From an uncultured Cellvibrionales bacterium (GTDB lineage: Bacteria > Pseudomonadota > Gammaproteobacteria > Pseudomonadales > Dasaniaceae): DNA of 40,805 nt. Positions 24,215 to 33,705 of this stretch are shown in pieces (position 1 is the stretch's first letter; every line of letters starts with the position of its first letter). The notes beneath the pieces are model-generated. The model ran no database searches. It saw only the letters and a program-made list of their open reading frames with translations, and was not told the DNA's origin. The position numbers were made by a program, and so were the translations under genes. The stretch lies in assembly GCA_913019905.1 (NCBI GenBank), contig CAJVZD010000042.1, positions 1 to 40,805 on the forward strand. The letters are read 5' to 3'.

Positions 24215-26662
24215 CTACGCAGACGTTTGATGATAACCATCTTGAGGGTATCGGCGGCAGTACTCCACCAATTCAGCTTTTGGTAATGGGCGGCTAAAAA
24301 GATAACCTTGTCCGTAGTCACACCCACAATTATGCAGGAATTGCAGTTGGCTGGTTGTTTCGACTCCTTCTGCAACGACTTGGTAATTTAGTCCATGAGC
24401 CATTGCGATAACAGCTGCGGTTATTTCCATATCGCTTTTGTCCGCCGGTATATCAGTGACAAAAGACCGATCGACTTTGACGATATCGATGGGTAATCGT
24501 TTTAGATAACCTAAAGAAGAATACCCCGTTCCAAAATCATCGATAGAAATTAATATCCCGAGACTTTTTATTGCTTCAAGTTTATATATCGCTTCGTCGA
24601 GGTTCTCCATCAGTAAGGTTTCCGTTACTTCGACTTCGAACTGATTGGGATTGATTTCGAACTCGTTCAGCGTTGCTAATAAAAAACTGACTAAATCTTC
24701 ATCCTGAAATTGTTTGACTGATAGATTTACAGTCATCACTACATCGGGTGTTATCAATTGCCTATCTTTGAGCTCTTTGAGTTGACGACAGGCCGCCGTT
24801 ATAACCCAGCGACCAATTGGGATAATCAGACCGGTATCTTCTGCGGCTGGAATGAAGTCCATTGGGTTGATAAATCCTTTTGTCGCGTGTTTCCAGCGGA
24901 TAAGTGCTTCAAAGCCAGTGAGCGCATTTTTAGCCAGACCAATTTGGGGCTGAAATACTAAATAGAAATCTTGCTGATTAACCGCTTGGTGTAGTTCGTC
25001 TTTCAACCGAAGGTAGTCGATTAGTTCTGTGTTCATTTGGGACGTGAAAAACCGGAAGCAATTTCTTCCCTGCGCCTTAGCTTTATAGAGCGCTAGGTCG
25101 GCGTTCTTTATAAGCGTTTCTGCATTGTCGCTATCGTTTGGGGCTATCGCAATTCCTGCACTTGCAGTGATGCGCAATTGAGTCTCGTTTAGAGTAATCG
25201 GAACGCTTAATGACTTGAGCAGTCCTTCGACAATGTTAGAGACAATCATTGAGTTATCTATTCCAGCAAAAATAACAGCAAATTCGTCACCACCGAGGCG
25301 AGAAACGGTATCGCCAACTCTAACGCCTTTCATTAACCGATCGGCGATCATTGTTAAAAGAGTGTCTCCTGCGTCATGGCCTAGAGAGTCATTGACATCT
25401 TTGAAATTATCGAGATCTAATAATACTAAGCCAATCTTGGTCTTCTTGCGCGACAAATTTCCGACAATATGCTCTAAGCGGTTACGGAAAAGTCGACGAT
25501 TAGACAGCCCCGTTAGAGTATCATAAAAGGCCATTTTCTCTAGTTGAATCTGGGCTGTTTTGACAGCGGTTACGTCATGAATGGTACCAAGATAGCCCAG
25601 TAGAGTCCCTTCGGCACTGTGGAGCAAACCAATAACACCGCTAATCCACTTTATATTCGAATTGTGAAGTCTGCATTCAATATCAATTTCACGATTATTA
25701 TTGAGCATGTCTTTCCAGCTCTTTTCGACAGCCAATTTGTCGTCGGTATGAACGGTGGAAAGCCAGTTGTCCGACATTATGTCGGTTGAATTTAAACCTG
25801 TCATTGTACAAAGCTCATCGTTCGCGAAAACGTAATGACCTTCTATGTCTAGCTGGAATATTCCGACTTTCGAAGAGGCGGAAATTAAACGAAACTTTTC
25901 TTCACTATTGCGAATTTCTTCATTTTCTCTCTCAATGACCACGAGCATTTGGTTGAATGAGTCGACAACTTTTCCTACCTCATCGTCATAGTATTTTTTG
26001 GCCCTAATAGAGTAGTCGTCGTTGCTCGCAATGTTTTCCGCTGTTCGCCTCAGCTTAGAAAGTGGTCTTGAGATCCAACGAGAAAATCTGTGCGAAAACC
26101 ACAGAGTAATAAGGAATACGACCGATGCAATAATGCTGAAAACGACGAAGTGATTGTTTTGGATAGTTTGTAAATCTAGAGTGTTGGATTTGAGGTACAA
26201 ATATCCAATGACCAGGTCATCTAAAATGATGGGTTGTACTAGTTCAATGAAATCCAAATTATCAGTGTGAACAACATCCCGTGATACAGAATTGACGGTG
26301 GGGCATTTGACGTTCTCATGTGGATACACAGCGAGTTGATTGACTGTCCGGCTTTCAAAATCCCGCAAGTTCGTCAGCGAAAAAATACAGGCTGCAACAA
26401 TTGATTTTTCATGGGAAAGGGTTGCCAGGTTTTCTGCCGCCAAATTGCTATCGTCAAATACCACCGCTGCGGAGCTACGATTACTGATAACTGAGGCGAG
26501 AGTGGTTAGGCTGTCTGTCTTGTTTTCCTGAAATTGCGCGCGATCGTAAAGCGCCAGCGCGGTCATCGCAATGAGTAAGCTAGCCAGGCTAATCAACACG
26601 CAAAAAGACGCAACCTTTCTGGATATCGGTAAGTTTTTGATATGAAGAACGAGTTGGTTCAT
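24215..26662 (-). CDS. Membrane GGDEF-EAL protein with CHASE8-like sensor, HAMP and PAS domains
   Basis: 815 residues from ATG 26662, chosen over the longer frame (26725) because AGG lies close upstream and the longer form overlaps the yfiR-like gene. TM1 about 16-38, periplasmic region 40-165 of the type seen in YfiN (CHASE8-like), TM2 about 170-192, HAMP 195-245, PAS 255-370, GGDEF 375-540 and EAL 550-800. The cyclase site GGDEF (457-461) and the inhibitory RxxD (448-451) five residues before it are intact. EAL (585-587), DDFGTGYSSL (708-717) and EGVET (765-769) are also intact, so both c-di-GMP synthesis and hydrolysis are possible. The yfiR-like gene ends 10 bp upstream; by analogy that protein would hold this one in check from the periplasm. 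Confidence 0.92.
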   Translation of the reverse strand: MNQLVLHIKNLPISRKVASFCVLISLASLLIAMTALALYDRAQFQENKTDSLTTLASVISNRSSAAVVFDDSNLAAENLATLSHEKSIVAACIFSLTNLRDFESRTVNQLAVYPHENVKCPTVNSVSRDVVHTDNLDFIELVQPIILDDLVIGYLYLKSNTLDLQTIQNNHFVVFSIIASVVFLITLWFSHRFSRWISRPLSKLRRTAENIASNDDYSIRAKKYYDDEVGKVVDSFNQMLVVIERENEEIRNSEEKFRLISASSKVGIFQLDIEGHYVFANDELCTMTGLNSTDIMSDNWLSTVHTDDKLAVEKSWKDMLNNNREIDIECRLHNSNIKWISGVIGLLHSAEGTLLGYLGTIHDVTAVKTAQIQLEKMAFYDTLTGLSNRRLFRNRLEHIVGNLSRKKTKIGLVLLDLDNFKDVNDSLGHDAGDTLLTMIADRLMKGVRVGDTVSRLGGDEFAVIFAGIDNSMIVSNIVEGLLKSLSVPITLNETQLRITASAGIAIAPNDSDNAETLIKNADLALYKAKAQGRNCFRFFTSQMNTELIDYLRLKDELHQAVNQQDFYLVFQPQIGLAKNALTGFEALIRWKHATKGFINPMDFIPAAEDTGLIIPIGRWVITAACRQLKELKDRQLITPDVVMTVNLSVKQFQDEDLVSFLLATLNEFEINPNQFEVEVTETLLMENLDEAIYKLEAIKSLGILISIDDFGTGYSSLGYLKRLPIDIVKVDRSFVTDIPADKSDMEITAAVIAMAHGLNYQVVAEGVETTSQLQFLHNCGCDYGQGYLFSRPLPKAELVEYCRRYPQDGYHQTSA

Positions 26663-26672
26663 TTTTACCTGT

Positions 26673-27251
26673 TTATTGTACGATTTTGGCAACTTCAAGT
26701 AAGTTACCGCTGATTTCAAAACCAACCGATTTTGCCCGACTTTGATTAATGTGCAGTTGTACTTTATTACTTGCTACAACCAAGCTTACGATGCCACCCT
26801 GTTCGAGAAATGAGGGTTTTTCTCCCACCGTTAAGATGGGTTTCTCTGTAATATAATGTAATAGTTTTTTTGAGTCCGAAAAGTTTTTGGGGATAAACAA
26901 AATGTTGCAATCTTCTATTCTTTTCATGGCAGGTTTATAAAGTATCTCGATAGGCCTGCCATTAGCCGTGCGACTGGTTAAGTTTTCCAATTGCGTTAGG
27001 AAGGGATTTGATCCAACGACGCATATTTTGGTTACTAAGAGGTTTGCCTGATCCACAGGCCACTGGATAAATTTTATTAGGTTATAAAGGTAAGCTGCCT
27101 TAATTTGATATTCTTCCGATACGCCTGCATCTGCTCGAGATTCGACTGGACTTGACAGGAGAGCAAGACAAATAATGACGGAAAGTAGTTCTACGACTAT
27201 TTTACGTATTTCCGGCGGTCGGAATATATGTTGATATAAGTAGTTATTCAA
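26673..27251 (-). CDS. YfiR family periplasmic protein (DUF4154)
   Basis: 192 residues. A signal peptide (IVVELLSVIICLALL, then SRADA) precedes YQIKAAYLYNLIKFIQWP, the diagnostic YfiR start, and the end QLHINQSRAKSVGFEISGNLLEVAKIV matches the family's C-terminal strand-helix. In Pseudomonas YfiR binds the periplasmic part of the cyclase YfiN and represses it. Only two cysteines remain in the mature part (KICVVG, EDCNIL), so one disulfide at most. TTG 27251 is the first possible start after an in-frame TGA and has GGA 9 bases upstream. The adjacent GGDEF-EAL gene supports the functional pairing; no YfiB-like lipoprotein gene is present. Confidence 0.88.
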   Translation of the reverse strand: MNNYLYQHIFRPPEIRKIVVELLSVIICLALLSSPVESRADAGVSEEYQIKAAYLYNLIKFIQWPVDQANLLVTKICVVGSNPFLTQLENLTSRTANGRPIEILYKPAMKRIEDCNILFIPKNFSDSKKLLHYITEKPILTVGEKPSFLEQGGIVSLVVASNKVQLHINQSRAKSVGFEISGNLLEVAKIVQ

Positions 27252-27761
27252 CTGTCAATCCGTATTGAGGGAAGGGTTCTGGAGTGCAAAACGGTCATGT
27301 TGAATGTTGGCATTACAAAGTCATTATTGACGATAATACAATAACTTACCAGCCGTTTGGATATTTTACTTAATATGCCGTAGTGTATCGTGTTGCCGTA
27401 GGATAAGGGGATTCAATTTACACATGATGGTGGTCATCATCAGTCCTTTGGTCGCATCAAGCAGGTTGTGACTGAATTGCAGTGATTGTTATGGGCCTTC
27501 CAAGGTTTTTCTTCGCTGACGGCGGTAGTAGCGAGAAGGTCGAAAAAGCAATTACTAGTCCTTTGGTTTCTTGAATATCACTACTATTAACGTGTGTCTG
27601 ATTTTGCTTCTTCTTTTGTTGAGTAGGCAGCTCTGGCTTTGGCTCTAGTTCTATCTCCCTATGTCCCTAACTCCTGCATTCTTATGGCACTTACCCTAAA
27701 AATATCGAATCTATGTCAATAGTGATGTTTGCGTGTTTTGTAAGGCGGTGAACGTCAATAT
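27252..27761. other. 510-bp intergenic region
   Basis: Lies upstream of yfiR-like and downstream of the patatin-like gene. No credible gene. Visible: the stem ATGATG GTGGT CATCAT (27424-27440), the 11-mer AGTCCTTTGGT twice (near 27441 and 27558), and a pyrimidine-rich run with loosely repeated CTCT/CCCT groups at about 27630-27675. No confident promoter. Confidence 0.4.
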
Positions 27762-28940
27762 TTAGCTGTGAAGAAATGACAGTATGTCTTCCATTTGATC
27801 CTTGCCGTCCTTGTACCCGAGATCGATTAGTCGCTGGCAAAAATCACGAGTAAAAAGAAGGTAACTTGCTACGTTGACTCCGCCGTCGCTTGAGCTGCCA
27901 CCTAATATCCGTAAAAAGGTTCGAATGCTTCTCGGTAAAGTCTGAACATATTCATCTGCGATGGCATCTATGTCTTCTGAGGGCGAAATAACCTGAATAT
28001 CAATGGGCTTAAGCAGTCTTCCCTCCTGATTCGCGATGTCATCGGGAATCCGTTCAAGTAGTTTGTTCATCTGTTCAAGGAGTTCTATGTCGGTTTCAAG
28101 ACTGTCGACAAACGCACTGTTTAACAAGTGACCGATGATTTGCCCAAAAGCTGGTGAGTGAATTCGCCGAAATGGTTTGTCGTAATTACGTTTATGGCCG
28201 GTAGGACTGACTATCAAAATCTTCTCTGCGCCGAGATGTAGCGCGGGACTAATGGGGGTCAGCTGTCGCAAAGCGCCGTCTCCATAATAGTTGCGGCCGA
28301 CCCGTTGCGGTGGGAAAATCGTCGGAATAGCTGTGGATGCGAGCAGGTGTCTCAGCTCCAGCGGTGTGGGAATTCCCTGTCTCCTCCAGCGTTGCCATTC
28401 CGCATTATCCGGTCCACCTTGATAGAAGCTCACAGACACTCCTTCGGTGTAATTCATCGCGGTGACGCATACCGCATTTAATTTCCCCGACTGTATGTTC
28501 CGGCCAATACCCGAGAAATCAATTTTTTGCCGGAGCAGCTGCTTTAGGGGTAGATTGTCTAGTAAAGCGACCGGTCTACCGACTGCTATACCCGAATTAA
28601 TTAGTGATAAAAATAGCCGCCAGGCATTTCGCGTAATTCCGGTCCAATCGCTCCTGTAGACGAAATCTGTTTGGAGATTTAGCCACAAATTTTCTAACCA
28701 CTGACAGGAATCGACGAAACTTTCTTCTCTACTGGCAAGCGCAACGGCATTAATGGCTCCTGCCGAGGTTCCGCATAAAATCGGAAATGGATCGGCCGCA
28801 AGCGACGACTCATGTTCGGCGAGGGCTTTTAGTACACCGACTTGATAAGCAGCTCTAGCTCCACCGCCAGGTAATATGAGTGCGGTTCTTTCCGACAGTG
28901 CAGTCGTTGACAAATTCAAAGGCCGTCCCGAGATTATCAA
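27762..28940 (-). CDS. Patatin-like phospholipase family protein
   Basis: 392 residues. Oxyanion loop PGGGARAAYQVG (24-35), nucleophile S59 in GTSAG, and the catalytic Asp D221 in YGDGALRQ form the Ser-Asp dyad of patatin lipases. The region after 230 (HLGAEKILIVSPTGH...) and a helical C-terminus follow the bacterial RssA/YlbK-like layout, longer than RssA (about 300). No signal peptide. Expected to act on phospholipids or acyl-esters; substrate unknown. The N-terminal start is uncertain: TTG 28940 or TTG 28913, neither with a clear ribosome site. A 7-bp inverted repeat lies upstream (28965-28992). Confidence 0.88.
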   Translation of the reverse strand: MIISGRPLNLSTTALSERTALILPGGGARAAYQVGVLKALAEHESSLAADPFPILCGTSAGAINAVALASREESFVDSCQWLENLWLNLQTDFVYRSDWTGITRNAWRLFLSLINSGIAVGRPVALLDNLPLKQLLRQKIDFSGIGRNIQSGKLNAVCVTAMNYTEGVSVSFYQGGPDNAEWQRWRRQGIPTPLELRHLLASTAIPTIFPPQRVGRNYYGDGALRQLTPISPALHLGAEKILIVSPTGHKRNYDKPFRRIHSPAFGQIIGHLLNSAFVDSLETDIELLEQMNKLLERIPDDIANQEGRLLKPIDIQVISPSEDIDAIADEYVQTLPRSIRTFLRILGGSSSDGGVNVASYLLFTRDFCQRLIDLGYKDGKDQMEDILSFLHS

Positions 28941-28964
28941 TGTTGGTATTTGCGCAATCCTAAT

Positions 28965-28992
28965 TCGAGACGGAAAAACGAAAATGTCTCGA
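28965..28992. repeat. Inverted repeat TCGAGAC-N14-GTCTCGA
   Basis: Perfect 7-bp arms, centres 21 bp apart (two helical turns), just upstream of the patatin-like gene. Fits a dimeric regulator site; no known consensus recognised. The rest of 28941-29228 is AT-rich and holds nothing else I can name. Confidence 0.35.
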
Positions 28993-29228
28993 GATCTTAG
29001 TTGCGCCGATTAGTATCAAACACAACGCTATTAAAGGAGTGTAACGAATATTCTTAAAAATAGTTATAAATTTAATTGTATGGGGAATGCGGACAATGAT
29101 CCTTTACGAAGTATTTTCTCCATTTTTCCGATTCAATGTTAAGGAAAACAAGTGGATATATCGAATTAGTTAGAGCTCTGAAAACTAGAACCGGTCTGAT
29201 GCCTGATGGAGTAGTTGAAGCTCGAGAG

Positions 29229-30149
29229 TTAAATTCCCAAAAGACTTAAATTTCGATCTTCAGATGCTTGCCCCCAGAGTTCATTGAACTCAGAGACATA
29301 GGTTTCCGCCACCGGAAGATTTTTGTAGTTACCCCAAACCTTTTCATATTCACTGACTGATTGGCAAATAAATCCAATGTTGTCAGCGATGATCAGATTT
29401 TGTTTTATCAAATGCGGTTCGCAGCTAGCTTTCCTGATCGATATTTTCGAAGATAATCTTCTCTGTAGATCCAGTAATCGGTGTCCTCGATTAACGATGG
29501 ATGAAGTATTGGTGACCAGAAGTCGAATATCAGTGTATCTACTTTTCCGAGCTAATACGGAAAAATAGTCAACCATCGTAGCTGTGTTAAAAACCTGCTG
29601 GTCCAAATCAGCAGACAATATCAGTAATTTTTGTTGAGTTTGAGAAACTAGTTGTTCCGCACACAGCTTATAATCGAGGATAGGAAAATTACCAGAGTGT
29701 CTGCCTAGCAATCGCTGTTTAAAAAGTGTCAATCGCATCGTGAGGTGGGGGATGTTGGCTTCCATAAATTCATCGCCGTGTATAACAAAACCTTCTTTCA
29801 GGTAGAAGTTTGCGGCGTGAGTTTGTGCGTAAAGGTAAGCTTCGTAAATATCTAGGGTTCGCGCGTGTTCAATCGCTTTTTGCAGAAGTGCTCTACCAAC
29901 ACCACGGTTACGCGCGTGTTTCAGCACGGCCATCCGTCCGATATGACCGTCAGCTAACATTCTTGCCGTTCCTAAAGGCGTGTTTGAGTCGTCGACTGCA
30001 ATCCAGTGGAACGCCGAATCGTCTTTTCCATCCCATTCGACGTCTGCAGGTACTGATTGTTCTTCCACAAAAACTTGGGTACGGATTTCTGACAATTGCA
30101 AGTGACCGGTATGCCAGTTCACTGGTTTAACTGAATAGTTCATCCTCAA
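29229..30149 (-). CDS. GNAT N-acetyltransferase with C-terminal extra domain
   Basis: 306 residues. Residues 1-145 are a GNAT domain of the ElaA/PA-type: RTQVFVEEQSVP, then the acetyl-CoA loop GRMAVLKHARNRGVGRALL and YLYAQTHAANFYLKEGF. Residues 150-306 form a second domain (LILSADLDQQVF..., VNRGHRLLDLQRRLSS, IADNIGFICQS) common in gammaproteobacteria beside purB and distantly like PLD-type folds; function unknown. It overlaps the end of roxA by about 20 bases, so translation is likely coupled. TTG 30149 has AAGGA 10 bases upstream; ATG 30143 is the alternative. Confidence 0.85.
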   Translation of the reverse strand: MRMNYSVKPVNWHTGHLQLSEIRTQVFVEEQSVPADVEWDGKDDSAFHWIAVDDSNTPLGTARMLADGHIGRMAVLKHARNRGVGRALLQKAIEHARTLDIYEAYLYAQTHAANFYLKEGFVIHGDEFMEANIPHLTMRLTLFKQRLLGRHSGNFPILDYKLCAEQLVSQTQQKLLILSADLDQQVFNTATMVDYFSVLARKSRYTDIRLLVTNTSSIVNRGHRLLDLQRRLSSKISIRKASCEPHLIKQNLIIADNIGFICQSVSEYEKVWGNYKNLPVAETYVSEFNELWGQASEDRNLSLLGI

Positions 30150-31335
30150 TATACAAGATTCCTTGATCGAATAGTTGGTTCATGAATAAGCGGTTTGCCT
30201 GTATTACCGCGAGCGATTGTAGTTCATTTGTCGAGTAACGATCTTTCGCAGATAGAAACTCGATGCATTGATAAGTGACGTTTTCGTAAGTGACTCCGTT
30301 TACAAAAGACAGCACTAACTCGTTCACCTTTGTGAACGAAAAACGAGAGGCAGCTTCACGATAAATAGTAGTATCTTCGGCCAATATTTCCAGCCATTTT
30401 TCCTCTGTGAAACCAGTTTGATCGTTAGCCTGTCGATCGGTTGGAATTGGTGTCGGAAAATCAGTTTCACTGTTTGGGTGATATTTCGGCTCAGTCATGT
30501 ATTGGCCGAAAAACCGAGCGATTTTCGTTGAGTCAGAAAACTGGTTTTGTATTATGTTTTTAATAGAATCGAGAGTTTCTGTGGTTATTTCGCCCGGCGT
30601 TGATGGACTATCACCTTGTACATCACTAACGTGTAGATCATTGCTAAGGGTATCAATTGTGAAATCGCAGAATCCTGACAGAAGTTCAGCGTAACTGGGA
30701 GCACGAAACCCGATGGAATAGGTCATACAGTCGTTATCAATGCCTGTTCCCCAGTGTCCATAGAGGGGCGGGATATATAACATATCACCCGGGTCCAGAA
30801 TCCAGTCTTGCTCGACTTCAAAGTTTTTAATCAAACGCAAGTCAGGGTTTTCGAGACGTGCGCTACTGGAGTGATATTTTGGCCCCAACTGCCATCGTCT
30901 TTGACCTGAACCCTGCAATAGAAAGACGTCGTAATGGTCATAGTGGGGGCCCACCGATCCACCTTTTGTGGCGTAGCTAACCATGATATCGTCGACGCGC
31001 CAATTCGGGATAAACCTAAAGGCATTTAATATTTCAGCGACCTCCGGTATGTAGTGATCGACAGCTTGAACAAGTAATGTCCAATTTGATTCCGCAAGCA
31101 TCGAGAATTTTTTTTCAGAAAACGGGCCGTGTTCTAATTGCCAATTGTCATCATAGTTGATCACCAATCTTGACTCGATGTCATCCTCGCAGGATAACCC
31201 CGCAAGTTCATCCGGTGTAACGGGGTTTTGAAAATTAACGAAAGCGTTTCGAATAAGTAGTGGCTTTTTTTGCCAATAGTTTTCTAAAAAATCGGTGACA
31301 TCAAAGTTATTCAAAGGATGATCGAGCTGATTCAT
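30127..31335 (-). CDS. roxA: Ribosomal protein uL16 arginine hydroxylase (RoxA/YcfD)
   Basis: Iron- and 2-oxoglutarate-dependent oxygenase that hydroxylates an arginine of ribosomal protein L16 in the cytoplasm. 402 residues (E. coli 373). The cupin iron triad is visible: H131 and D133 in GPHYDHYDVF, H194 in PPLYGHWG. LLQGSGQRRWQLG follows the first two as in E. coli, and the N-terminal EDFLENYWQKKPLLIRN-like segment is conserved. The C-terminal winged-helix part is present. It sits between purB and the GNAT gene; in E. coli phoPQ lies between purB and roxA, absent here. Confidence 0.94.
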   Translation of the reverse strand: MNQLDHPLNNFDVTDFLENYWQKKPLLIRNAFVNFQNPVTPDELAGLSCEDDIESRLVINYDDNWQLEHGPFSEKKFSMLAESNWTLLVQAVDHYIPEVAEILNAFRFIPNWRVDDIMVSYATKGGSVGPHYDHYDVFLLQGSGQRRWQLGPKYHSSSARLENPDLRLIKNFEVEQDWILDPGDMLYIPPLYGHWGTGIDNDCMTYSIGFRAPSYAELLSGFCDFTIDTLSNDLHVSDVQGDSPSTPGEITTETLDSIKNIIQNQFSDSTKIARFFGQYMTEPKYHPNSETDFPTPIPTDRQANDQTGFTEEKWLEILAEDTTIYREAASRFSFTKVNELVLSFVNGVTYENVTYQCIEFLSAKDRYSTNELQSLAVIQANRLFMNQLFDQGILYIEDELFS

Positions 31336-31550
31336 ATTGTTTACACTTGTTCAGGCGTAAAGAGCCACTAATAAGGAAAAGCCTTTTGTTCTCAATGACA
31401 GCTACTGAGGAATATAGGTTTGAATAGTATATTCTTTAGTGGGTTGGCCTAATTAGACCGTATCCTCGCTCAGGTTTCCAGCTTAGCCATGCTCAAATCC
31501 GTGAGCCCCATGAGCAATAAATACAGCCTATTGTTGAGGCATAAACCAAA

Positions 31551-32915
31551 TTATAGTTTTTTTACTTGCTCGACTGCGTTGCCGATATAAGTTTCTGGTG
31601 AAAGATTTCTCAGATTATTCTTCGCTTCTTCCGGTATATCTAAGGTTGACACAAATTTGTCCAGCACTTCTCTGTTAATTTTTTGACCACGGGTAAGCGC
31701 TTTTAATTTTTCGTATGGTTCTTCAATGTTATAACGTCGCATAACAGTTTGGATTGGCTCGGCCAGCACTTCCCAGCTGTTGTTCAAGTCTTCCAGTATA
31801 CGGGGCTCGTTGACTTCCAGCTTGCCGAGGCCCTTCATTGTTGCTTGATAGGCAATCAGGCTATAGGCCATGCCGACACCCATATTACGTAGCACCGTTG
31901 AATCGGTTAGGTCGCGCTGCCATCTCGACACCGGCAACTTAGATCCCATGTGAGAAAATATGGCATTGGCCAGCCCTAAATTGCCTTCCGAATTTTCGAA
32001 ATCTATCGGGTTTACCTTATGTGGCATTGTTGAAGAGCCAACTTCACCGGCGACGACGATTTGTTTGAAAAAGCCCATTGAGATGTAACCCCATATATCT
32101 CGGTCAAAGTCGAGTAATATGGTGTTAAAACGTGCCATCGAGTCAAACAATTCGGCGATATAATCGTGTGGCTCGATTTGCGTAGTATACGGATTCCAAT
32201 CGATGCCGAGGCTTTCGACAAAACCCTGGGCATTTCCCTGCCAATCAACGTCGGGGTAGGCAGATAAGTGAGCGTTATAATTACCGACGGCACCATTAAT
32301 TTTACCCAAAAGTTCTACTTTTGATAGTTGATCGAGTTGACGGCGCAGGCGCGCCACAACGTTGGCAAACTCTTTACCGACGGTACTCGGACTTGCGGTT
32401 TGCCCGTGAGTACGCGACAGCATTGAGATGCTCGCATAAGAGGCAGCCATTGAACTCAACTTCTCGATTATGCCGGACATCTGTAAAAGCATGATATCGC
32501 GACCGGCTTTTAACATCAGTGCATGCGAAAGATTATTTATATCCTCCGACGTACATGCAAAATGAATGAATTCACTAACGGCGTTTAGCTCGCTGTGTTG
32601 TTCTACCGATCTTTTTATAAAGTATTCGACGGCTTTTACGTCGTGGTTTGTCGTTGCTTCAATATCCTTGATCGCTTGCGCATCTTCCTCAGAAAAGTTC
32701 TCTAAGAGGTCATTAAGAAGTTTGTTGGCACCCTCGCTGAATGGCGGTACTTCAAGAATTTGGGGCATTTCAGCAAGCCGCTGTAACCATCTGACTTCTA
32801 CGATAACTCGATTTTTAATCAAGCCAAATTCACTAAATACACTGCGTAGTGATTTGGTTTTACTTCCATAACGACCGTCGATGGGAGATATGGCCGAAAG
32901 CGCTGATAGATCCAT
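31551..32915 (-). CDS. purB: Adenylosuccinate lyase
   Basis: Acts twice in purine synthesis: SAICAR to AICAR plus fumarate, and adenylosuccinate to AMP plus fumarate. 454 residues (E. coli 456). General acid H170 is in SRTHGQTASP, and the flexible signature loop GSSTMPHKVNPIDFE holds catalytic S294/S295. ISPIDGRYGSKT at the N-terminus and LARGQ-like LTRGQKINREVLDKF are typical of the gammaproteobacterial type. Start ATG 32915 with GAGA upstream. Between hflD and roxA as in E. coli. Confidence 0.97.
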   Translation of the reverse strand: MDLSALSAISPIDGRYGSKTKSLRSVFSEFGLIKNRVIVEVRWLQRLAEMPQILEVPPFSEGANKLLNDLLENFSEEDAQAIKDIEATTNHDVKAVEYFIKRSVEQHSELNAVSEFIHFACTSEDINNLSHALMLKAGRDIMLLQMSGIIEKLSSMAASYASISMLSRTHGQTASPSTVGKEFANVVARLRRQLDQLSKVELLGKINGAVGNYNAHLSAYPDVDWQGNAQGFVESLGIDWNPYTTQIEPHDYIAELFDSMARFNTILLDFDRDIWGYISMGFFKQIVVAGEVGSSTMPHKVNPIDFENSEGNLGLANAIFSHMGSKLPVSRWQRDLTDSTVLRNMGVGMAYSLIAYQATMKGLGKLEVNEPRILEDLNNSWEVLAEPIQTVMRRYNIEEPYEKLKALTRGQKINREVLDKFVSTLDIPEEAKNNLRNLSPETYIGNAVEQVKKL

Positions 32916-33042
32916 GAATAGTTCTCACGATTATTTAGGGGAAAAGATAAAGGTTCGGATTAGGCGGTGAATTGAAGGCAATAATACACTAACTTTTAAC
33001 AATTTTCAGAGCTCTGAAGTGGCATAAGAAAGAAAGGTAAAA

Positions 33043-33684
33043 TTATTCTTCGATAAGCTCCGTTACCGCCTTAAGTAGTTTCTTGCGTGACAAAAACAGT
33101 TGCCAGCGGTGTCCGCCCATTTGTCGCCACAACACAGCCGAACGAATTCCTGCTAACAGCAAAGCGCGGATATTGTCAGCGTTGGTTGAGTTCTGCAATT
33201 GATGGGCGTTACCCGTGACTTGTATGCGGTACTTAAACCCGCTGATGGTGTCCTGGTAAATAGCAGCGCAGCTGGTGGCCGTCTCCTGGATATTGTCCGT
33301 AAAATGTTCGGCTTTCAGCGATGCGTGTTCAAGCCGGCGGCGAATCAGCGCCATCATTTGACTATCTTTTTCAGCTTTTTTTTGAAGATGTAAAATCGCA
33401 AGTGCGTAACGAATGTGAGTTCGATAATCCTGCTGCGCATTTCCGGATAGAATATCCTTTAGGATATTTAGGCCTAGGTTGATTCCCTGAGGCCCTCCAA
33501 AGATACTGATCGGCGTTTCAGCATCAAACTTAAATAAACTATTGATAGTTGGGTTGAAACTCTCTGCGTTGCTTGATCCTGTCGTCGCAATTTGGTTGAC
33601 AAGATGGGTGCTCTGCAAAATTCCGGCTAGAGCAATGGTCTGTCCATTTATCATATCTTGCGGTTTTGGGCTGGCGGTGCTCAA
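33043..33684 (-). CDS. hflD: High frequency lysogenization protein HflD homologue
   Basis: 213 residues, exactly the E. coli length. ALAGILQSTHLVNQIA, the FGGPQGINLGLNIL segment and the C-terminal ALLLAGIRSAVLWRQMGG are typical. E. coli HflD is a peripheral membrane protein that inhibits lambda CII; its cellular role, perhaps linked to the neighbouring mnmA and purB, is unsettled. The start is TTG 33684 because AAGGA lies 7 bases upstream; ATG 33654 is the alternative. Separated from mnmA by 130 bp holding a tandem repeat. Confidence 0.92.
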   Translation of the reverse strand: MSTASPKPQDMINGQTIALAGILQSTHLVNQIATTGSSNAESFNPTINSLFKFDAETPISIFGGPQGINLGLNILKDILSGNAQQDYRTHIRYALAILHLQKKAEKDSQMMALIRRRLEHASLKAEHFTDNIQETATSCAAIYQDTISGFKYRIQVTGNAHQLQNSTNADNIRALLLAGIRSAVLWRQMGGHRWQLFLSRKKLLKAVTELIEE

Positions 33685-33705
33685 TGCGACTTCCTTAACT
33701 TAATC

